This document shows, in pieces, positions 1 to 5,393 of a stretch of DNA of 5,624 nucleotides; the first letter of the stretch is position 1; every line of letters starts with the position of its first letter. The stretch comes from JAKEGN01 sp964465665 (GTDB lineage: Bacteria > Pseudomonadota > Gammaproteobacteria > Steroidobacterales > Woeseiaceae). Both the position numbers and the translations under genes were made by a program. A model generated the notes under the pieces. That model searched no databases, had not been told where the DNA came from, and saw only the letters and a program-made list of their open reading frames with translations. The DNA lies in assembly GCA_964465665.1 (NCBI GenBank), contig CAYXKM010000261.1:1-5624 (forward strand), read 5' to 3'.

Positions 1-343
1 ATTCGGTCAGATCGACATAGTCGCTGAAATTGATTCGCGTCTTCAGGGGCAGGGTCTCTACCACCAGCCCGCCCGCCGTTTCCAGCGTGAGCGACAGCAC
101 GTCGACCGTGTAATTCAGAAAATCGCCGTCTGCATCGGTAAGACCAACGAGTACCGTACCGCACTCGCTTGCAGTGGCCGGCTTTGACGGATCGCAGGTC
201 GCGGCCAGCGGAGCCGGCGCCTCCTCACTATCATTGCCACCGCTGCACGCGACCACAGTCAGCAGGGTCCACGCGAGCATAATCCCTGTCATGGCGACCG
301 ATCTGCGAGCATTGCCCGATCGTCCCTTGTTCGAAAGCGTCAT
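1..343 (-). CDS. DUF4382-like lipoprotein, N-terminal part (cut by window edge)
   Basis: This is a secreted lipoprotein of unknown function; only the first 114 residues are in the window. The start at 343 is supported by a strong ribosome binding site, AGGAGA, five bases upstream. The N-terminus carries several Lys/Arg (residues 6-14), then a hydrophobic stretch (about 18-32) ending in the lipobox VVAC with the lipidated Cys at 33. Ser follows at +2, not Asp, which fits sorting to the outer membrane. A short low-complexity linker (Ser, Gly, Glu, Ala, Pro) contains Cys50 and Cys61, which could form a disulfide. From about residue 62 the sequence GTVLVGLTDADGDFLNYTVD followed by a second beta-like strand resembles the start of DUF4382 domains, often found in extracellular lipoproteins of marine and soil proteobacteria. 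The family call is from memory of the motif, without a profile search. The gene is divergent from the cyclic-di-GMP gene, so a link to surface or biofilm functions is possible but unproven. Confidence 0.75.
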   Translation of the reverse strand, partial: MTLSNKGRSGNARRSVAMTGIMLAWTLLTVVACSGGNDSEEAPAPLAATCDPSKPATASECGTVLVGLTDADGDFLNYTVDVLSLTLETAGGLVVETLPLKTRINFSDYVDLTE

Positions 344-514
344 TTCCGTCTCCTTGTGCAGTACAGATTCGATATACGCACTAACGCGCTGCATGGTCGC
401 GCGTTGACCGCGAGGCTGCCGAAACTCGCCATGGCCATGGACCGATACGAGGCCTGTGGAATAAAGTACAAAAATACATACACTTATCTTGTAATCCTTT
501 GGTAACGTGTCAAA
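344..514. promoter_or_regulatory. Divergent intergenic promoter region
   Basis: This non-coding stretch lies between the minus-strand lipoprotein and the plus-strand cyclic-di-GMP locus. It is GC-rich apart from an AT-rich core at about 459-487, where promoters in both directions most plausibly lie. A weak plus-strand candidate is GTGGAA (456-461) with TACACT (479-484), 17 bp apart. A weak minus-strand candidate is TTACAA (497-492) with TGTACT, 18 bp apart. Neither is close to the sigma-70 consensus, so exact positions are uncertain. A perfect 12-bp palindrome, CCATGGCCATGG, lies at 429-440 and could be a protein-binding site or chance. Confidence 0.35.
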
Positions 515-637
515 ATGCAGGGGAGAGCAAATACAAACTTGGCCGGCGTTTGCATTGCCATCGGCACTGTGCGCAAACTTCGCCGGCAGGCCAGACTCAA
601 CAAGCTGAAGCGGCTGCGACGATCGGCGACTGAATGA
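515..637 (+). CDS. Possible 40-residue leader ORF overlapping the GGDEF-EAL start
   Basis: An ATG at 515 opens a 40-codon frame that stops with TGA at 635-637. It overlaps the ATG of the cyclic-di-GMP gene (634-636) in the four-base arrangement ATGA typical of translationally coupled genes. The predicted peptide starts MQGRANTNLAG and has a strongly basic C-terminal half rich in Arg, Lys and Leu (RKLRRQARLNKLKRLRR). I recognise no family. No clear Shine-Dalgarno sequence precedes ATG 515, and most of the frame lies within a stable stem-loop (542-587), so it could equally be chance. In its favour, the downstream gene also lacks a recognisable Shine-Dalgarno sequence, as expected if ribosomes arrive from an upstream frame. 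Coding status is undecided. Confidence 0.25.
   Translation: MQGRANTNLAGVCIAIGTVRKLRRQARLNKLKRLRRSATE
542..587 (+). promoter_or_regulatory. Long stem-loop in the leader of the GGDEF-EAL gene
   Basis: The arm at 542-553 (GCCGGCG then TTTGC) pairs with 573-587 (GCAAA, then CGCCGGC) to give 12 base pairs interrupted only by a three-base bulge (578-580, CTT). Inside it, TGCC (556-559) can pair with GGCA (563-566). The structure ends 46 bases before the ATG at 634 and has no following T tract, so it does not look like a simple terminator. It could be an RNA regulatory leader or an mRNA stability element. I compared it with the cyclic-di-GMP-I (GEMM) riboswitch and could not find the required helices, so I do not name it a riboswitch. 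Confidence 0.4.
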
Positions 638-3297
638 CAACAACATCCGGCAGCAAGACATCCACCCCCGCGCCTGTGAGGCACCGACGGCCCAGAGCCG
701 GCGAACGCAATCGTGGCGCGGTGGATGCGTTGCAGACCAAGATCGCCGTCAATGTCCAGCAACTCCATCCCGACCGCTTTCACGAACAGCTCCGCGACAA
801 TATCGGTGAACTGCCGGATGCGACCGGATGCGATTCGGCGTTTCTCGCTCTGTTCAAGCCGGACAATTCGGGGATCGAAACCGTATTCGCGTCCGGCTCC
901 GTGTTCAGCAGTTGCAACCCGGCTGCACTGGAAGGCGAGTCCTTGAGCAATTGGCCGTGGCTTTCGAAAAACCTCGGCCATTTGCGCCTGATCGAAGTTT
1001 CGGATACGGAAAACGCACCGAAGGGCGCCGCGGCCGAAATGGAGCGACTTGCCGAGCTGCATATCGGTTCGATTCTGATCATCGGTTTCACAGTGCGAAG
1101 CGACGTCGCCGGATTTTTGGCGCTGGCCAACGAAAGCCCGGTCGACGGCTGGGATGCCAATCTGCAATTGCTGATGAAGCTCATCGGTGCATCGCTCGCA
1201 TCCGGCATCGAACGCATGCGAACGATCGGGATCCTCGCAGAGATGGAGGAGCGCAATCTCCTGGTAAGCCTGACCGCCAACGACGGCATCTGGGACTTCG
1301 ACGGGGCAAGCAAGCGATTGCGTCTGTCGAGGCGCTGGAAGTCGATGCTTGGTTATGACGTCGATCGCGAGGACCTGCTGCCGGACTGGTATCGCCTGGT
1401 GCATCCGGACGACATGATTCGGGTGCAGGCAAAAATGCGTGAGCACCTCGAGGGCAAGACCGAGTTTTTTGAAAGCGTTCACCGCATGAAGCATCAGAAC
1501 GGCGAATGGCGGTGGATGACCAGCCGGGCGAAGGCGCGGCAGGACGAGCGCGGCAGGCTGCAACGCCTGCTTGGCGTCGAAGTCGACATTACCGAGCGCA
1601 AGTTGTATGAGGAAGCGCTGTTTCGCCAAAAGGAGAGTGCGCAGATCACGTTGCGTTCCATTGGTGACGGCGTGATCACGACCGACGCAAGTTGCAATGT
1701 CGAGTACATCAATCCGGTCGCCGAGGAACTGACCGGCTGGAAAGTGGACGATGCAAGCGGACGATCGGTGGACGAAATCTTTCGCGGTTTCCACGAAGAA
1801 ACCTGCGAACCGCTCGAAAATCCGCTGTCCGTGTCGATCCGGCGCAATCGAGCCATCAAGTCGGTTCGGCCGACGTTGCTCATTCGCCGCGACGGCAATG
1901 AACTATACATCGAAAGCACCGCGTCACCGATTCGGGACGGCAAGGGCGACGTTACCGGCGGCGTGCTGGTCTTTCACGATGTCAGCGAATCGCGCGAACT
2001 GAACCGGCGTTTAAGCTATCACGCCAGTCACGATATCCTTACCGGCCTCGTGAACCGGCGCGAGTTCGAATCACGCCTCGAACGAGCTTTGAAAAGCGCC
2101 CGCGCCCGCGAGACCTCCTACGCCTTGTGTTATCTCGATCTCGACCAGTTCAAGATCGTCAACGATTCCTGCGGCCACAGTGCAGGTGACGCGCTGTTGG
2201 GCCAGTTAGGTGCGCTCCTGAAGTCGAAGATTCGTTGGCGCGATACGCTGGCTCGGCTCGGTGGTGACGAGTTCGGCATACTCCTTGAGAGCTGCAGCCT
2301 GGAAGAGGCGATGCAGACTGCGGAAGTACTGCGTCTCGCGATCAGCGAATTCAAGTTCATGTGGGACGATCGAAGTTTCCGCCTCGGAGTGAGCATCGGT
2401 GTGGTGCCGATCACTGCTGACAACGAAGACGTGCAGGCGTTGCTGAGTGCCGCCGACAGTGCCTGCTCTGCGGCCAAGGAAGCTGGACGCAACCGCATAC
2501 ACAGTTTCCAGGAGAACGACATCGATCTCATGCGGCGCCGGCGCGAAATGCAATGGGCAGCACGTATCAATAATGCTCTCGAGGAAGACCGGTTCGAATT
2601 GTTCCGGCAGACGATCAAACCGCTGCAGACCGAGGGCGAGGGCGCTCATTACGAGCTGTTGCTTCGCATGCGGGATGAGAGCGGCAGCATCATTGCTCCC
2701 GGCCTGTTCATCGAGGCCGCAGAGCGGTACGGGATCACGCCGAGTATCGACCGCTGGGTGATCCAGAATGCGTTCCGCTGGCTCGTATCCGAGGCCGACG
2801 AACGCGAACGGCTGGCGCTTTGTTCGATAAACCTCTCGGGTCAAAGCCTGGGCGACGAGAAATTCCTCCCGTACGTCATCGAACAGTTCCAGATGAGTGG
2901 TCTCGACGCGACCAAGATCTGTTTCGAGATAACCGAGACGGCGGCGATTGCCAGCTACTCCCAGGCGAACCGGTTCATCAATGCGCTGAAAGAACTCGGC
3001 TGCAAGTTCGCGCTCGATGATTTCGGCACCGGCTTGTCCTCTTTCGGCTACCTCAAGCATTTCCCGGTCGATTTCCTGAAGATCGACGGGAGTTTTGTCA
3101 AGGAAAACCTGCACGACCCGATCGACCGGGAGATGGTGCGCTCCATCAATGAGATCGGTCATCTCACCGGCAAGAAGACGATCGCGGAGTTTGCAGAGAA
3201 TGCTGAGATCATTACCATGCTTCGCGGCATGGGTATCGACTACGCGCAAGGTTACGGCGTATCGGAACCGCAGCGCGTCACCCGGGCCGTGGCCTGA
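634..3297 (+). CDS. GAF-PAS-PAS-GGDEF-EAL cyclic-di-GMP turnover protein
   Basis: This is a predicted cytoplasmic sensor enzyme that makes and/or breaks cyclic-di-GMP, the second messenger controlling motility versus biofilm life. Its 887 residues have no signal peptide or membrane segment. Domains in order: a GAF-like sensor (about 40-195); PAS with a PAC end GVEVDITERK (about 205-323); a second PAS (about 335-455); GGDEF (about 463-625); and EAL (about 637-880). The GGDEF signature is intact at 543-547. An inhibitory RxxD site (R534, D537) lies five residues before it, so product inhibition is expected. The EAL domain reads ELL (674-676) but keeps the metal and catalytic positions: N733, E765, D795-D796, K816, E852 and Q872. 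Phosphodiesterase activity is therefore likely despite the altered signature. An in-frame stop directly precedes ATG 634, so this is the earliest start. No Shine-Dalgarno sequence is visible, and an upstream ATGA-overlapping frame may couple translation. No PAS cofactor ligand can be assigned by eye. Confidence 0.95.
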   Translation: MTTTSGSKTSTPAPVRHRRPRAGERNRGAVDALQTKIAVNVQQLHPDRFHEQLRDNIGELPDATGCDSAFLALFKPDNSGIETVFASGSVFSSCNPAALEGESLSNWPWLSKNLGHLRLIEVSDTENAPKGAAAEMERLAELHIGSILIIGFTVRSDVAGFLALANESPVDGWDANLQLLMKLIGASLASGIERMRTIGILAEMEERNLLVSLTANDGIWDFDGASKRLRLSRRWKSMLGYDVDREDLLPDWYRLVHPDDMIRVQAKMREHLEGKTEFFESVHRMKHQNGEWRWMTSRAKARQDERGRLQRLLGVEVDITERKLYEEALFRQKESAQITLRSIGDGVITTDASCNVEYINPVAEELTGWKVDDASGRSVDEIFRGFHEETCEPLENPLSVSIRRNRAIKSVRPTLLIRRDGNELYIESTASPIRDGKGDVTGGVLVFHDVSESRELNRRLSYHASHDILTGLVNRREFESRLERALKSARARETSYALCYLDLDQFKIVNDSCGHSAGDALLGQLGALLKSKIRWRDTLARLGGDEFGILLESCSLEEAMQTAEVLRLAISEFKFMWDDRSFRLGVSIGVVPITADNEDVQALLSAADSACSAAKEAGRNRIHSFQENDIDLMRRRREMQWAARINNALEEDRFELFRQTIKPLQTEGEGAHYELLLRMRDESGSIIAPGLFIEAAERYGITPSIDRWVIQNAFRWLVSEADERERLALCSINLSGQSLGDEKFLPYVIEQFQMSGLDATKICFEITETAAIASYSQANRFINALKELGCKFALDDFGTGLSSFGYLKHFPVDFLKIDGSFVKENLHDPIDREMVRSINEIGHLTGKKTIAEFAENAEIITMLRGMGIDYAQGYGVSEPQRVTRAVA

Positions 3298-3311
3298 CGT
3301 CGCTTCGTCAG
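3294..3311. terminator. Weak hairpin in the convergent gap
   Basis: CTGACG and CGTCAG form a 6-bp stem with a 6-base loop, beginning at the stop codon of the GGDEF-EAL gene. It is the only inverted repeat I see in the 32-bp gap between the two converging genes. There is no T tract on either strand, so it is at best a weak or assisted terminator. Confidence 0.2.
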
Positions 3312-3329
3312 ATCGGGAAGTGCCGTCCG

Positions 3330-4184
3330 TCAGTCGAATCGCATGGAAAGGTCGATGGCGCGGACGTTCTTGGTCATGGCCCCAACCGATATGTAATCGA
3401 CGCCGGTCTTCGCGACGCGTCTGACGGATTCGAGCGTGATGCCGCCCGATGCCTCGAGCGACGCCGGCGGGCTGCCTTCGGTCCGATTGATTCGTACCGC
3501 GTCTTCAAGATCATCCGGTAAGAAGTTGTCGAGCAAGATACGCTCGCAACCGGCCGACAGGGCCTCTCGCAGTTCATCGATCGTTTCCACCTCGATCTCC
3601 ACCGGAAGATCCGCATACAGTTTGCGGGCAGCGGCAACGGCGAGTGCGATACCGCCACAGGCGCGGAGGTGGTTTTCCTTGATCAATACGGCATCGAACA
3701 ATCCAAAGCGGTGATTGACACCGCCGCCGCAGCGAACCGCGTACTTCTGCGCAACCCGAAGACCGGGAACCGTCTTGCGTGTATCGAGTATACGAGCGCC
3801 AGTGCCGACAACCGCCGCGACATAGGCTTCAGTGGCTGTTGCCGTCGCGCACAATAATTGCAGGAAGTTCAGCGCGCAGCGTTCGCCGCTGACCAGCGAT
3901 CGCGCCTGCCCTTGCAGCTGGCAGACGATCGTGCCCGGCGACGCGCGGTTGCCATCCGCGCACTGCCAGGTGATGCGGACTTGCGAATCGATCTGTCGGT
4001 AGACCTCGTCAAACCACGGTCGTCCGGCGAGCACCATGGCCTCGCGCGTGATGACGGTTGCAGTCGCAACCCGGTTGGATGGCAGCAGCATGCCGGTCAG
4101 GTCGCCGCTGCCCAAGTCCTCCTGCAATGCGGCCGCGACGTTTGCTTCGATGATGGGTTGCAGCTCGTTGTCGGTGATGCTCAT
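3330..4184 (-). CDS. nadC: Quinolinate phosphoribosyltransferase (nicotinate-nucleotide pyrophosphorylase)
   Basis: NadC converts quinolinate and PRPP to nicotinate mononucleotide, CO2 and pyrophosphate, the step after NadA in de novo NAD synthesis. It is a soluble enzyme, normally a dimer or higher oligomer. The 284 residues match the usual family length. Family signatures are clear: GERCALNFLQ (100-109), DTRKTVPGLR (134-143), QKYAVRCGGGVNHR (146-159), LIKENH (167-172), EVET (198-201), LLDNF (217-221), EASGGI (244-249) and GVDYISVGAMTKNVRAIDLS (261-280). The basic residues that bind quinolinate phosphates in the family (for example R136, K137, H158, R159) are present. The usual EKYAV reads QKYAV, a mild change. 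I chose ATG 4184 over ATG 4241 because the longer version would translate straight through a perfect terminator hairpin (4206-4230) and add 19 residues, KPGHAPGF among them, that are encoded by it. The ribosome binding site before 4184 is modest (AGGCAG). No nadA or nadB is in the window. Confidence 0.96.
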   Translation of the reverse strand: MSITDNELQPIIEANVAAALQEDLGSGDLTGMLLPSNRVATATVITREAMVLAGRPWFDEVYRQIDSQVRITWQCADGNRASPGTIVCQLQGQARSLVSGERCALNFLQLLCATATATEAYVAAVVGTGARILDTRKTVPGLRVAQKYAVRCGGGVNHRFGLFDAVLIKENHLRACGGIALAVAAARKLYADLPVEIEVETIDELREALSAGCERILLDNFLPDDLEDAVRINRTEGSPPASLEASGGITLESVRRVAKTGVDYISVGAMTKNVRAIDLSMRFD

Positions 4185-4195
4185 CTCTGCCTGCT

Positions 4196-4230
4196 TCGCA
4201 AACAAGAAGCCCGGCGCGTGGCCGGGCTTC
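4196..4230 (-). terminator. Rho-independent terminator after the PuuD-like membrane gene
   Basis: GAAGCCCGGC (4206-4215) and GCCGGGCTTC (4221-4230) form a perfect 10-bp GC-rich stem with a 5-base loop. Read on the minus strand, the stem is followed by TTGTTT, giving a standard intrinsic terminator about 22 bases after the TAA of the membrane gene (4252-4254). On the plus strand no T tract follows, so it acts in one direction. It lies only about 12-20 bases upstream of the chosen nadC start. Confidence 0.85.
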
Positions 4231-4251
4231 GTATTCAGCATTGCCTGCCGG

Positions 4252-4866
4252 TTACATCATGAATCCGTGATGTGCGCCGACCATGCTCATGATCATCGGG
4301 ATAGACAGCAAGGTGTTGGTACGCGATGCAAGAAAGGCAACGCGCTTGGCTCTTGCAATCTCGTCGGCAGTCGCCTTGACGATGCCCAAGACCTTTTTCT
4401 GGTTAGGCCAGATGAGGACCCAGACGTTGAAAAGCATGATCGTGCCCAGCCATGCACCGATGCCGATCGTCATCGCATAACTGTTCACCGGCGTACCCAA
4501 CATCCCCAGTGCAAAAGCATCGTCCAGTTGCCCCATGTGAAGCAGGTAGCTTGCACCCGTAAGCCAGGTGGCGACCGCGCCCCAGCGAAACCAAAGCAAC
4601 GCGCGAGGTGCCACGTACTTGGTGATGCCGGCGCCACCGGGGCCTCCCTGGTCACTTGCGGCAGCGCCAAGGGCCGGCACCTGCACAAAATTGAAATAGT
4701 AAAGCAAGCCGATCCACGCGATGCCTGCAAGCACGTGCAGCCAGATAATCACGGAAATCGCCGCGGGAGCTGCTACGAGATGCTCACCAAGCGTCGCCAG
4801 TACGAGCAAAATCGCCAATACGAAACCTGCAATAATGGTTCCGGCAATCGTATTCAATGGATTCAT
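4252..4866 (-). CDS. Stand-alone urate-oxidase/PuuD N-terminal-type membrane protein
   Basis: This 204-residue integral inner-membrane protein resembles the membrane domain of PuuD-type urate hydroxylases (Pfam Urate_ox_N). Recognisable family stretches are IIWLHVLAGIAWIGLLYYFN (40-59), APRALLWFRWGA (86-97), LFNVWVLIWPNQKKV (145-159) and ASRTNTLLSIPM (180-191). Hydrophobic segments fall at about 7-26, 36-60, 88-110, 130-152 and 185-198. Histidines H44 and H110 lie within or at the edge of these segments and H199-H200 near the C-terminus; these are candidate haem or metal ligands, by inference. Full-length PuuD carries a C-terminal cytochrome c domain; this protein stops without any CxxCH motif. 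Its own reaction is unknown, and I would not call it a urate enzyme without purine-catabolism neighbours, none of which is here. ATG 4866 is supported by GGGGAGA eight bases upstream. A TATAAT promoter lies about 110 bp upstream and an intrinsic terminator follows, so it looks like a single-gene unit. The family call is firm; the function is open. Confidence 0.85.
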   Translation of the reverse strand: MNPLNTIAGTIIAGFVLAILLVLATLGEHLVAAPAAISVIIWLHVLAGIAWIGLLYYFNFVQVPALGAAASDQGGPGGAGITKYVAPRALLWFRWGAVATWLTGASYLLHMGQLDDAFALGMLGTPVNSYAMTIGIGAWLGTIMLFNVWVLIWPNQKKVLGIVKATADEIARAKRVAFLASRTNTLLSIPMIMSMVGAHHGFMM

Positions 4867-4968
4867 TTCACTTTCTCCCCGGAGTGTTCAGGCTTGTCGT
4901 TGTTGTTGAATTGCCGGGCGCCATGCAGCGCGCCCAGCCACGGGCAGACCCGGATTCACCCGGGGTCC
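4867..4968 (-). promoter_or_regulatory. Structured 5' leader of the PuuD-like gene
   Basis: If transcription starts just after the TATAAT at 4980-4975, the mRNA leader is about 100 bases. It contains two GC-rich hairpins: GACCC/GGGTC with an inner GG/CC (4947-4967), and GGGCGC/GCGCCC with an 8-base loop (4916-4935). The ribosome binding site GGGGAGA (4874-4880) lies outside both. I match it to no known riboswitch. Confidence 0.3.
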
Positions 4969-4974
4969 TGACGT

Positions 4975-5003
4975 ATTATAGTGGCTGCGAGCGACGAAAT
5001 CAG
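4975..5003 (-). promoter_or_regulatory. Sigma-70-like promoter for the PuuD-like gene
   Basis: On the minus strand a perfect TATAAT (4980-4975) lies 17 bp downstream of CTGATT (5003-4998), a partial match to TTGACA. It points toward the membrane gene starting at 4866. The -10 is consensus and the -35 is weak. Confidence 0.5.
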
Positions 5004-5037
5004 GGCTGCTTTCGCCTCTCCCGCAGCGCCCCGGGCT

Positions 5038-5067
5038 TTGGAAAGTGGCGCGATACTGGGACATAAG
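5038..5067 (+). promoter_or_regulatory. Weak candidate promoter for the DUF1289 gene
   Basis: TTGGAA (5038-5043) and CATAAG (5062-5067) are 18 bp apart on the plus strand and each matches four of six sigma-70 consensus bases. It lies 45 bp upstream of GTG 5112. This is the best candidate I see in the 245-bp divergent gap, but it could be chance. Confidence 0.25.
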
Positions 5068-5111
5068 TAGCTGACACAAATGACAAATAGCGGTTTTCTT
5101 CGGCGCGATCC

Positions 5112-5297
5112 GTGAGTAAGACAACGAACGACAGTACGCGTCCGGGGTACCCGATGTCCCCGTGTATTCGCCAATGCGTTCTGGATGAGCGGAAAATGTG
5201 CGTTGGCTGTAAGCGCAGCCTCGAGGAAATCGTTGCCTGGTCGACGATGAGCGCCGCCGAACAGTGGGCGCTGGTCCGTGATCTGCCGAACCGGTAG
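5112..5297 (+). CDS. DUF1289 family small four-cysteine protein
   Basis: This is a 61-residue soluble protein of the DUF1289 family, whose function is not established. The signature is plain: SPCIRQCVLDERKMCVGCKR followed by SLEEIVAW and a C-terminal helix ending near LPNR. Cys18, Cys22, Cys30 and Cys33 (CxxxC and CxxC) are spaced as a likely metal-binding site, such as zinc or an iron-sulfur cluster; that is inference. The frame opens at GTG 5112, which has no clear ribosome binding site. A second possible start, ATG 5154, directly precedes SPCI, has GGGG about eight bases upstream, and would give 47 residues. Many family members have a variable N-terminal tail before SPC, so I keep the longer form with low certainty about the start. 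It is divergent from the PuuD-like gene, and the BON lipoprotein follows on the same strand after 96 bp. Confidence 0.85.
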   Translation: MSKTTNDSTRPGYPMSPCIRQCVLDERKMCVGCKRSLEEIVAWSTMSAAEQWALVRDLPNR

Positions 5298-5312
5298 CCG
5301 CAATGGGCCTTT

Positions 5313-5357
5313 TTCCAGCCTGGAACCGGTGTGCTCTCGGCATGGCTCACGTACAAT
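5313..5357 (+). promoter_or_regulatory. Candidate promoter and interrupted palindrome before the BON lipoprotein
   Basis: The 96-bp gap between the DUF1289 and lipoprotein genes contains TTCCAGCCTGGAA (5313-5325), a 6-bp inverted repeat around one central base. Further on is TACAAT (5352-5357), a five-of-six match to a -10 box, 37 bp before ATG 5394. No good -35 lies at 16-18 bp. The palindrome sits just upstream of the expected -35 position, where an activator or repressor could bind. Confidence 0.3.
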
Positions 5358-5393
5358 CTGGCGACTGCGAGGCCGGCCGGTGTAGACTCGCTC

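Noticed and set aside
429..440. CCATGGCCATGG perfect 12-bp palindrome
   Set aside because: A single short copy made of a repeated CCATGG with no second copy seen nearby; too little to call an operator, so it is only noted in the intergenic entry.
490..640. Possible cyclic-di-GMP-I (GEMM) riboswitch before the GGDEF-EAL gene
   Set aside because: A GCAAAC segment and a nearby GC-rich stem looked suggestive, but I could not place the GNRA-capped hairpin, the tetraloop receptor or the paired AGG/CCU helix that define the class.
484..1794. Long open frame of 436 codons on the minus strand opposite the GAF-PAS region
   Set aside because: It lies entirely opposite the real GAF-PAS-PAS gene and the upstream leader, shows no domain I recognise, and is the kind of open antisense frame that GC-rich codon use produces.
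2206..3249. Open frame of 347 codons on the minus strand opposite the GGDEF-EAL region
   Set aside because: It is a mirror of the conserved GGDEF and EAL codons, with no recognisable domain of its own; the plus-strand protein has every catalytic motif.
4185..4241. N-terminal extension of NadC from ATG 4241
   Set aside because: The extra 19 codons contain the full terminator hairpin, and the internal ATG gives the normal family length.
4036..4971. Open frame of 311 codons on the plus strand across nadC and the PuuD-like gene
   Set aside because: It crosses two well-supported minus-strand genes, a terminator and their intergenic region; its product is rich in Arg, His, Cys and Pro, as antisense shadows are.
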